64,000 bases of DNA from Bog-756 sp963699105 (GTDB lineage Bacteria > Actinomycetota > Acidimicrobiia > Acidimicrobiales > RAAP-2): positions 310,001 to 374,000 of the forward strand of contig CAVOTI010000001.1 in the NCBI GenBank assembly GCA_963699105.1, written 5' to 3'. The notes under the pieces are model-generated. The model saw nothing but the letters and a program-made list of their open reading frames with translations. It was not told where the DNA came from and did not search any database. The position numbers and the translations under genes were made by a program. Of this stretch, positions 19,825 to 27,733 are shown in pieces. Every line of letters starts with the position of its first letter. Positions within the stretch are counted from its first letter, which is position 1.

Positions 19825-20229
19825 CTAGTTCCCGCGGTTCCGATGGCCAGCCGAACCGTTGCCGTTGTTCGATTCCGGGCCCGAGGCCAGCCGGCGGATG
19901 CCGGTGGCGGCCCCGGCCCGCACGGCCAACACCTTGACCACCGGGTTGGCGAAGGCCCGGTAGGCCAGACGGGAAGCCGAGTCGACGGTGGCGTGGACCG
20001 ATTCCGTCGAGTCGAGCACGGCTCCCACCCGCTCCATCTCGGTGGCGGCCTGGTCGACCACCCGGTGGGCGTCGGCCACCAGCGGGACGGTCCGGCCCCG
20101 CAGCTCGTCGGTCACCGCCCCCAGGCGACGCACCTCCCGGCGCAACGAACCGATGACCACCACCAGCCCGGCCACCGCCATCAGACAGGCCACGGAGGCC
20201 ACGAGAACAGCGATCTGACCGGCGGACAT
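19825..20229 (-). CDS. DUF948-family membrane protein
   Basis: 134 residues: an N-terminal TM helix (VLVASVACLMAVAGLVVVIG) followed by a long coiled region with LRREVRRLGAVTDELRGRTV and PLVADAHRVVDQAATEMERV, the standard DUF948 arrangement, then FANPVVKVLAVRAG. The tail NNGNGSAGHRNRGN is low-complexity and resembles Asn/Gly/Arg tails elsewhere in the window. It heads the alaS operon, as in other Actinomycetota. Function unknown. Upstream (20230-20327) is a 98-bp gap that would hold the operon promoter; I see no convincing -35/-10 pair there. Confidence 0.8.
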   Translation of the reverse strand: MSAGQIAVLVASVACLMAVAGLVVVIGSLRREVRRLGAVTDELRGRTVPLVADAHRVVDQAATEMERVGAVLDSTESVHATVDSASRLAYRAFANPVVKVLAVRAGAATGIRRLASGPESNNGNGSAGHRNRGN

Positions 20230-20327
20230 GATCCGCAGAGCTTAGATGGTGTAAAGACCCCGACGGTTGGCCCGACCGCGCCGGGGGTGCGGACCGTCCC
20301 TGACGCCACCGTCGACCCGATGACCGA

Positions 20328-23164
20328 TCAGGTGGGGGCCATGCTCACGATGGGCCGGTTGAGGGCGATCCCCCCGGTCGACCCGTAGAACTGGGCGTCC
20401 CCCCGGTGAAGATGCCGCCGTCCGAGGCCACCAGCCAGTAGCCCCGGCCGTCGGGGGTGGCGGCCATGCCCACGATGGGCCGGTTGAGGTGGACGCCCCC
20501 GGTCGACCCGTAGAACCGGCCGTCGCCGAAGGTGAAGATGCCGCCGTCGGCGGCCACCAGCCAGTAGCCCCGGCCGCCGGGGGTGGAGGCCATGCCCACC
20601 ACCGGCTGGTTGAGGTGGACGCCCCCGGTCGACCCGTAGAACTGGGCGTCGCCGAAGCTGAAGATGCCGCCGTCGGCGGCCACCAGCCAGTAGCCCCGGC
20701 CGTCGGGGGTGGCGGCCATGCCCACGATGGGCCGGTTGAGGTGGACGCCCCCGGTCGACCCGTAGAACTGGGCGTCGCCGAAGCTGAAGATGCCGCCGTC
20801 CGAGGCCACCAGCCAGTAACCGCGGCCGTCGGGGGTGGCGGCCATGCCCACGATGGGTTGGTTGAGGTGGATACCCCCGGTCGACCCGTAGAACGGGGCG
20901 TCGCCGAAGGTGAAGATGCCGCCGTCCGAGGCGGTGAGCCAATAGCCCCGGTCGTCGGCGGTGGCCGCCATGCCCACCACCGGCTGGTTGAGGTGGACGC
21001 CCCCGGTCGACCCGAAGAACGCCGTCAGCCCGAAGGTGAAGATGCCGCCGTCGGATGCCGTCAGCCAGTAGCCGGGCTGGGTGTACGTGTAGAGGTCGTC
21101 GACCACGTCACGGCTGCTGCCGTCGGCATTGTCGACGGTGATGTTCACCGTCGATCCGCCGGCACCCGGTGGTGCCACCGCGGTGATGGAGCCCGTCGGG
21201 TTCACGGTGAAGCCGGCCGACGCCGACCCGAAGCTCACCCCCGACACCCCCGAGAACCCGTAGCCGTAGATGGTGACCGAGTTCCCGCCGGAGGGAGGAC
21301 CCTTGGCCGGGTCCACCCCGGTGATGGTCGGACACAATTGGGGGGCGGCCAGAAAACGCTCCAGCGATGCGGCGTTGGCCGAGCCCCACCCGGTGGCCAG
21401 GTCGTAGTCGGCCGTGGCCGGATACCGGCCACCGGCCACGGCCAGGAAGGCGTTGTTGCCGGCCGTCACGTCGTTGTAGGGGGAGTCGGCGCAGGTCCCG
21501 GCCCCGTAGAGCGCCGGGTTGAGGAACCCGGCCGGAGAGGCCAGGTCCTGGTTGATCACCGTGGCCATGGCCGCCCACACCGGCGAGGCGGCGCTGGTGC
21601 CTCCGTAGACCCCCCAGGAGCCCTTGTAGTAGATGACATCGCCGTGGGCGGGGTCGGCCGACGCCGCCACATCGGGCACTTCACGGCAGCTGGTCCGGCC
21701 GAGGGCACTGCACTGGGCCTGGGCGGCCGACGAGCCCACACCGGGCCCGATCTGCCACGAGGGCATGGGGAAGTCCGAGGACACCCCGCCCCCGCTCGAT
21801 CCGTAATCGTCGTTCCACACCGTCTCGTCGGGACCGGCCCCGAGGAGCGAGGTACCGCCCACCCCGGTCACGTCGGGCTGGTCGGCCGGATCGTCGACCG
21901 TCACCGTGTTGTTGGTGTCGGGCGGGGTGGCGCTGAGGTCGTAGCAGTCCGTCGACCCCGAGTCCCCCGAGGCGGCCACCAGCGTCTGCCCCTGGGCCGC
22001 CGCCTCGGCGAAGATGGCCGACTCGGTGGCCTGCTGGGCGGCGTCCATCTCCGGTTCGCACGTGCCCCAACTGGTGGTGAGCACCTTGGCCGTGTCGTCG
22101 GTGACCATCCGGTCGTAGGTGTCGGTGGGGCCCGTGCCCGAGGTCGACCCCTCGTACACCGTGATGGAGGCGTCAGGGGCCAGGCCGGCCACGTCCTCGA
22201 TGTCCAGGGCGGCCTCACCCACCCCCGGACCGGTGCCGGCGCCACCGTCGACCGGCACGTCGGTGATGGTGTTGTTCAGGCCGAAACAGCTCTTGTACTC
22301 GGTGATGTCGCTGGCGCTGTACGGCTCCAACTCGTAGATGCCGACCGTCTGGCCGGTGCCCTCCAGGCCGCTGTCGTAGAACGTGGTGAGCCCGTAGATC
22401 GACGCCAGCTGGTCGGCGGTGTAACCGCCGTCAGAAGCGGCCACCGAGGCAGCCGTCGGACACGCCACCGGTCCGGCGTGGGGGGTGGGCGCCACGTCCC
22501 GCGGCCTCGAGGAGCCGGACGGGCCGGCCGGGCCGGCCGGGGGGGCGGATCCACCGCGGCCCGGTACCAGCTGGGGTTGGGGCTGGGCCACCGTGCTGAG
22601 GCCCACGACCCCTTGGATCGAGCCCACCAGCGACTGAGGCACCGCCGGGGCACTGGCCACGAACCGCGACTCCCGGCCGTCCGGCAGCCGGGCGTTGACC
22701 ACCGACACGCTGAACGCCTGTTCCATGGCCGACACGGTGCCGGTCACCGGCAGGAGCAGGCCGTCAGGGGAGGCCGTCCCCACCTGCAGTCCGTCCGCTT
22801 CGAGCCACTGGCTGGCGGCGGCGACGGTGGAGGGAGCCGGCCCGAACGTCGAGGCGAACGCACCGCGCCCGAGGTAGTGGTGGTACCGGGGATTGCCCGC
22901 GGTGGACACGGCCGACACGAAGGCGTCGAGGGCCGACTGGTCTCGGGGTTTGAACGAGAGGTCCGACGTCACCGTGGTGGCGGCATCGGTGGGCCCGGTC
23001 ACCACCGCCCCGGCGGGCAGGGAGGCCCCGGCCCCCGGCACCCGCACGTAGGGTACGGGTGCACCCGAGGCACCGGCCGGTCCCACCGGCAGCGCCCCGG
23101 TGCCCAACACGGCGACCGAGGCCAGGGCAGCGACCAGCCACGGAGCTCGGCGTCGCCACGTCAT
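20328..23164 (-). CDS. Secreted S53 peptidase (sedolisin/kumamolisin type) with IPT domain and GYW repeats
   Basis: Large exported serine-carboxyl peptidase, about 945 residues. Order: signal peptide (~1-33, WLVAALASVAVLGTGALPVG), pro-domain (~55-190), S53 catalytic domain (~230-610) with the Glu/Asp pair in GEAALDIEDVAGLAPD (~316), oxyanion Asp in AASGDSGSTDC (~400) and nucleophile Ser in GGTSAASPVWAAM (~525), an IPT/TIG fold (~612-695, PTITGVDPAKGPPSGGNSVT) and six 42-residue repeats. The frame is lost in the last repeat at a C6 run (20399-20404); adding one base restores GDAQFYGSTGGIALNRP and moves the stop to 20328. The sixth repeat thus ends the protein. Such peptidases are typically acid-active; the repeats may bind the surface or a ligand. 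Confidence 0.9.
20331..21070 (-). repeat. Six tandem 126-bp (42-residue) repeats, GYW type
   Basis: Each unit reads approximately GYWLVASDGGIFSFGDAQF then YGSTGGVHLNQPIVGMAATP and DGR. The first copy is most diverged (GLTAFFGSTGG); the four middle copies are nearly identical at both DNA and protein level, suggesting recent duplication or gene conversion; the last carries the frame break. The spacing is strictly 126 bp. Similar aromatic/glycine repeats occur in secreted proteins of related actinobacteria; they may form a beta-propeller-like domain (inference). Confidence 0.9.
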
Positions 23165-23179
23165 GGCAGACAGTCTGGC

Positions 23180-24586
23180 CTATCCGATCCGGTCACGGGT
23201 GTCACCCGGCGGGCCGTTCGTCGGGCCGTCGCCACGGGGTTCGCCCGTGGTTCCGAGGCTGTTGCGGTCGTCCCGGTCGTCCCGGTCGTTGCTGTCGCCC
23301 GGGTCGTCCCGCCAGAGCCGGAGTCGTTCGGCCACCACCGCCTCGTGTCCCCGGTCGCTCGGTTCGTAGTAGCGGTGGTCGGACAGCTCCTCGGGTCGGT
23401 ACTGCTGGTCGACCCAGGCGGCCGGACGGTCGTGGGGGTAGACGTAGCCCTCGCCATGGCCGATGGTGGCGGCGCTCCGGTAGTGGGCGTCGCGCAGATG
23501 GGTGGGGACGTCACCCCGCGGGCCCTCCCTCACGTCTCGCTGGGCCAGGCCGAGGGCTACCGTCACCCGGTTCGACTTGGGCGCGCAGGCCAGGTGGACC
23601 ACGGCCTGGGCCAGATTGAGCTGTGCTTCGGGCAGCCCGACGAACTCCACCGCCCGGGCGGCGGCGTCGGCCACCACCAACGCCAGCGGATCGGCCTCAC
23701 CGATGTCCTCGCTGGCCAGGATGACCAACCGGCGGGCGATGAACCGGGCGTCCTCCCCGGACTCCAGCATGCGGGCCAGCCAGTACAGGCCGGCGTCGGG
23801 GTCCGAGCCCCGGACCGATTTGATGAACGCGCTGACCTGGTCGTAGTGGTCGTCCTCGCCGTAGTGGTGGAGGCGTGAGTGCCGGGCCCGCTCCACGTTT
23901 TCGAGGGTCACCGGCGACGATCCGGCCAGGGCGACGGCCACCTCCAGGGTGGTGAGGGCAGCCCGGGCGTCACCGTCGGCCAGGCCGACCAGGGCGGCCA
24001 CCGCCTCGGGCTCGGCCGTGGTGTGCTCGGCGGCCAGCCCCCGGGCCACCACCTCTTCCAGCTCGTCACCCGACAGCGGCTCCAGGCGCCACAGGGTCGA
24101 CCTCGACAGCAGCGGGGCGTTGACCTCGAAGAAGGGGTTCTCGGTGGTGGCACCGATGAGGACCAGCAGCCCTTCTTCCACCGACGGGAGGAGGGCATCC
24201 TGTTGGGACCGGTTGAACCGGTGGACCTCGTCGAGGAAGAGGATGGTCCCCCTCCCCTGTTCGCCGAGCGATCGGCGGGCCGCCTCGACCACTTCGCGCA
24301 CGTCCTTCACCCCAGCCGACACCGCCGACAGGGGCACGAATCGCTTGGCGGTGGCGGTGGCCACCACCGAGGCCAGCGTGGTCTTTCCGGTGCCCGGGGG
24401 GCCCCACAGGATGGCCGAGGTCAGCCGGTCGGCCTCGATGAGGGCCCGCAGGGGGGCGCCGGGCCCGATCAGATGGCTCTGGCCGACGATCTCGTCCAAC
24501 GTCCGGGGCCGGAGACGGGCGGCCAGCGGGGCCCGGGCCGCCAGTCGCTCCTCGGCGGCGCCGGAGAACAGGTCGTCACCGGGCAC
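23180..24586 (-). CDS. rarA: Replication-associated recombination protein A (RarA/MgsA)
   Basis: AAA+ ATPase acting at stalled forks, 468 residues. Walker A WGPPGTGKTTLAS, Walker B ILFLDEVHRFNRSQQDALLP, sensor 1 GATTENPFFEVN, then the lid and tetramerisation domain with SAFIKSVRGSDPDAGLYWLA and ASEDIGEADPLALVVA, and the C-terminal WVDQQYRPEELSDHRYYEPS. The last ~40 residues form an Asp/Arg/Asn repeat tail (SNDRDDRDDRNSLG) encoded by short tandem DNA repeats near 23264-23300. The GTG start at 24586 lies 10 bp downstream of the aspS stop, as in other actinobacteria where rarA follows aspS closely. Confidence 0.94.
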   Translation of the reverse strand: MPGDDLFSGAAEERLAARAPLAARLRPRTLDEIVGQSHLIGPGAPLRALIEADRLTSAILWGPPGTGKTTLASVVATATAKRFVPLSAVSAGVKDVREVVEAARRSLGEQGRGTILFLDEVHRFNRSQQDALLPSVEEGLLVLIGATTENPFFEVNAPLLSRSTLWRLEPLSGDELEEVVARGLAAEHTTAEPEAVAALVGLADGDARAALTTLEVAVALAGSSPVTLENVERARHSRLHHYGEDDHYDQVSAFIKSVRGSDPDAGLYWLARMLESGEDARFIARRLVILASEDIGEADPLALVVADAAARAVEFVGLPEAQLNLAQAVVHLACAPKSNRVTVALGLAQRDVREGPRGDVPTHLRDAHYRSAATIGHGEGYVYPHDRPAAWVDQQYRPEELSDHRYYEPSDRGHEAVVAERLRLWRDDPGDSNDRDDRDDRNSLGTTGEPRGDGPTNGPPGDTRDRIG

Positions 24587-24596
24587 GCGGCACCCG

Positions 24597-26387
24597 TCAG
24601 TCCTTGGGGGGGATGACCCGGAGGCCGAGGTCGGCCAGTACCCCGGGCCCCACCGGCTTCGGGGCTCCGGTCATCGGGTCCGACCCCGACTGGGTCTTCG
24701 GGAAGGCGATCACCTCGCGGATGCTGTCCTCCCCGGCGAAGATGGCGGCCAGCCGGTCGATGCCCACGGCGAACCCGGCATGAGGCGGCGCACCGTACCG
24801 GAAGGCCCCGAGCAGGAACCCGAACCTCGACTGGGCCTCCTCCTCCCCGATGCCCAGCGCCGCGAACACCCGGCTCTGGATGTCCCCCCGATGGATACGC
24901 ACGCTTCCCGATCCCAGCTCCCATCCGTTGAGCACCAGGTCGTAGGCCTGGGACCGCACCGAGGCGGGATCGGACTCCAGCCGGTCGAGGTCTTCGGGGT
25001 GGGGCATGGTGAACGGATGGTGGGCGGCCACCGGATGGCCGGCGTCGTCCACGCCGTCGAACATGGGGAAGTCGACCACCCACAAGAACCGGTAGGGACC
25101 CTCGCTGACCGGACGGCCACCGAGCTGGACCCGCAGATGGCCGAGCACCGTGCAGGCCAGCCGGTGCTCGTCCGCCACCACCAGGACCAGATCGCCCGGG
25201 ACGGCGCCGGTGGCGGCCAGCAGCCCGGCCCGCTCAGGGTCGGACAGGAAGCGGTCGAGGGGCGACTCGAGGGTCGGCGGTCCGGCCCCCTCTCCCGTCA
25301 CCCGGAACCAGGCCAGTCCCCGGGCGCCCAGCTGCTTGGCCCGATCGGTGAGGGAGTCGAGCCTCGACCGGGTGAAGGCGGCCCCTTCGGGGATGACAAT
25401 GGCCTTCACGCACGGGGCCGCGAACGCCTTGACCCCGGTGCCGTAGAACACGGGGGACAGATCGACCAGCTCCATGCCGAATCGGATGTCGGGCTTGTCC
25501 GTGCCGTAGCGGTCGATGGCCTCGGCCCAGGTCATCCTGGGGATGTCCCCGGGTCGTTGGCCGGTCACCGCTTCGGTGGCGTCGAGGACGGCACGCGACA
25601 CGAAGGCCAGCACGTCCTCTTGGCCGACGAACGAGGCTTCCACGTCGAGCTGTGAGAACTCGAACTGGCGGTCGGCCCGCAGATCCTCGTCCCGCAGGCA
25701 CCGGGCGATCTGGTAGTACCGGTCCACGCCGGCCACCATCAACAGTTGCTTGGCCAGTTGGGGGCTCTGGGGCAGGACGTAACACGACCCGGGGGCCAGC
25801 CGGCTGGGAACGGCGAACTCCCGGGCCCCCTCGGGGGTGGGCGCCCACAGCAGGGGCGTCTCCACCTCGATGAATCCCTGGGCGTCCATGGCGGCCCGCA
25901 GGGCCCGGTTCACCACGGCCCGGAGCCGCAGGTTGGACTGCATGCGGGGCCGACGCAGGTCGACGAAGCGGTGCTTCAGCCGGATCACCTCGTCCACCTC
26001 GACCCGGTCGTCCACCGCGAAGGGCGGAGGCTCGGCCGCATTGAGGACCGTCACCGTGCAGTCGCCGAGTTCGACCTCCCCGGTGGGCAGGTCGGGGTTG
26101 ACGGTTCCGTCGGGCCGGGGCCGGACCACGCCCACCACCGCCACCACGTACTCGCTGCGCACGTCCACCGTGCCCGGGACCACGCACTGGACGATGCCGG
26201 TGTGGTCCCGCACATCGAGGAAGGCCAGATGCTCGCCGTGCTCCCGTCGCTTGGCCACCCACCCGCACACCGTCACCGTGGCCCCGACGTCGGCGAGACG
26301 GAGCGTCCCACACAGTCGGGTGCGCATGGACGTGGCTTCGGCTTCGGTGTCGGCTTCGGTTCCGAAGGGAGCCGGCGAGACGGTCAA
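24597..26387 (-). CDS. aspS: Aspartyl-tRNA synthetase
   Basis: Class IIb synthetase, 596 residues. N-terminal OB-fold (MRTRLCGTLRLADVGATVTV), catalytic core with LPQSPQLAKQLLMVAGVDRY, motif 2 RDEDLRADRQFEFSQLDVE, the bacterial GAD insertion (~300-420), and motif 3 GFAVGIDRLAAIFAGEDSIR. The start is read as TTG at 26387 because a GAAAGGA Shine-Dalgarno sits at 26394-26400, six bases upstream; the ATG at 26327 (MRTRLCG) is the start by alignment alone, so the first 20 residues are a lineage-specific extension if the TTG is used. Whether it discriminates tRNA-Asn cannot be told from sequence alone. Confidence 0.95.
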   Translation of the reverse strand: MTVSPAPFGTEADTEAEATSMRTRLCGTLRLADVGATVTVCGWVAKRREHGEHLAFLDVRDHTGIVQCVVPGTVDVRSEYVVAVVGVVRPRPDGTVNPDLPTGEVELGDCTVTVLNAAEPPPFAVDDRVEVDEVIRLKHRFVDLRRPRMQSNLRLRAVVNRALRAAMDAQGFIEVETPLLWAPTPEGAREFAVPSRLAPGSCYVLPQSPQLAKQLLMVAGVDRYYQIARCLRDEDLRADRQFEFSQLDVEASFVGQEDVLAFVSRAVLDATEAVTGQRPGDIPRMTWAEAIDRYGTDKPDIRFGMELVDLSPVFYGTGVKAFAAPCVKAIVIPEGAAFTRSRLDSLTDRAKQLGARGLAWFRVTGEGAGPPTLESPLDRFLSDPERAGLLAATGAVPGDLVLVVADEHRLACTVLGHLRVQLGGRPVSEGPYRFLWVVDFPMFDGVDDAGHPVAAHHPFTMPHPEDLDRLESDPASVRSQAYDLVLNGWELGSGSVRIHRGDIQSRVFAALGIGEEEAQSRFGFLLGAFRYGAPPHAGFAVGIDRLAAIFAGEDSIREVIAFPKTQSGSDPMTGAPKPVGPGVLADLGLRVIPPKD

Positions 26388-26393
26388 CAGAGG

Positions 26394-26400
26394 TCCTTTC
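26394..26400 (-). promoter_or_regulatory. Shine-Dalgarno sequence selecting the aspS TTG start
   Basis: On the - strand GAAAGGA followed by CCTCTG and then TTG. The match to the anti-Shine-Dalgarno and the six-base spacing are far better than anything before the internal ATG at 26327, supporting TTG initiation. Confidence 0.6.
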
Positions 26401-26454
26401 GAGCACGGGGCCCGGGCCGGGCTCCACTGACACAGTAGGTGGAGACGCCGAGCG

Positions 26455-27726
26455 TCATCGACCGACGGCCTGGCGCACGGCCTCGGCCACCTCGGCCATC
26501 GGGACCGAACGCTGGTCGCCGTCCCCCCGCAACGGCCGGAGGGAGACGGTGCCCCCGGCCAACTCGTCGGGACCGACGATCAGGGCCACCCGCGCCCCCG
26601 ACCGGTCGGCCGACTTCAACTGGGATTTCATCGATCGGTCGTCGAAGGCCCGGTCGGCCCGCAGCCCGGCCGTCCGCAGGACGGCGGTAAGGTCCCGGGC
26701 CACCTGTCCACCCGTCACGTCGACCACGAACGCATCGAGGGGTTCCGGGTCCACCGGGAACACACCCTCGGAGTCGCAGGCCAACAAGAGCCGCTCGATA
26801 CCGACACCGAAGCCGATCCCCGGGGTCGGTGGGCCACCGAGCATCTCGACCAGGCCGTCGTAGCGGCCACCGCCCCCGATCCCGTTCTGGGCCGCTTCGA
26901 GGGCCTGGGAGGAGAACTCGAAGGTGGTCCGGGTGTAGTAGTCGAATCCCCGGACCAGGCGGTGGTCGATGGTGCACGGCACACCGAGCGCCTCGAGCCC
27001 GGTCTGCACCCGTTGGAAGTGGTGGCGACACGGATCGCACAGATGGTCGGCCAGGGCCGGAGCCCCGGCCGTCGCCTGTCGGCAGTCCTCCCGTTTGCAG
27101 TCGAGCACCCGGAGGGGGTTGGCGTCGAGGCGCTCCCGGTGCTCGGCGCAGAGCTGGTCCCTCCGCTCCGAGAGATAGGCGCCCAGCAGCTCCAGATAGG
27201 CGGGACGGCACACCGAGTCACCCATCGAGTTGATCCGGAGATCGAACGAGGCCAGTCCGAGCGACCGGAAAAAGGTGTCGGCCAGCCACACCACCTCGAC
27301 GTCCAGATCGGGGTCTTCAGGTCCGAGGGCCTCCACGCCCAGCTGGTGGTGCTGGCGGTATCTCCCGGCCTGGGGCCGTTCGTAGCGGAAGGCCGGAGTG
27401 GCGTACCACGCCTTCCACGGCAGGGAGGGCCGGTGTTGGACGAAGGCCCGGACCAGTGGCGCCGTCCCCTCGGGCCGCAGGGCCAGCGCCCTTCCCCCCC
27501 GGTCCTCGAACTCGTACATCTCCTTGCCCACCACGTCGCTGCCCTCGCCGATGCCCCGGCGGAAGACCCGGACGTCCTCGAAGATGGGGGTGTGGGCCAG
27601 CCCGTAGCCGGCCCCCTCCACGGTGGCGGCGAAGGCGGCCAGCAACGCTTCCCACCGGGTGGACTCGGGCCACAGCACGTCGTGGGTGCCACTGGGGGCG
27701 CGCGCCACCAGCGATCCGTCGGCCAT
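26455..27726 (-). CDS. hisS: Histidyl-tRNA synthetase
   Basis: Charges tRNA-His. 423 residues: APSGTHDVLWPES at the N-terminus, motif 2 FRYERPQAGRYRQHHQLGVE, HisA motifs LVRGFDYYTRTTFEF and GGGGRYDGLVEMLGG, motif 3 GFGVGIERLLLA, then the anticodon-binding domain with FDDRSMKSQLKSADRSGAR. ATG at 27726 gives the normal start; the frame extends 144 bp further as a shadow of rel. It lies 7 bp downstream of the rel stop, while aspS follows after 66 bp; the glyoxalase and cyclophilin genes seen here in M. tuberculosis are absent. Confidence 0.95.
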   Translation of the reverse strand: MADGSLVARAPSGTHDVLWPESTRWEALLAAFAATVEGAGYGLAHTPIFEDVRVFRRGIGEGSDVVGKEMYEFEDRGGRALALRPEGTAPLVRAFVQHRPSLPWKAWYATPAFRYERPQAGRYRQHHQLGVEALGPEDPDLDVEVVWLADTFFRSLGLASFDLRINSMGDSVCRPAYLELLGAYLSERRDQLCAEHRERLDANPLRVLDCKREDCRQATAGAPALADHLCDPCRHHFQRVQTGLEALGVPCTIDHRLVRGFDYYTRTTFEFSSQALEAAQNGIGGGGRYDGLVEMLGGPPTPGIGFGVGIERLLLACDSEGVFPVDPEPLDAFVVDVTGGQVARDLTAVLRTAGLRADRAFDDRSMKSQLKSADRSGARVALIVGPDELAGGTVSLRPLRGDGDQRSVPMAEVAEAVRQAVGR

Positions 27727-27733
27727 CAGCCCC

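Noticed and set aside
20331..21070. Regular 126-bp repeats as a possible CRISPR or minisatellite locus
   Set aside because: No spacers; the units are in frame, contiguous and protein-coding.
20489..23878. 1129-codon open frame antisense to the S53 and rarA genes
   Set aside because: Spans two real genes and their junction; repeats in it only mirror the GYW repeats; no recognisable fold.
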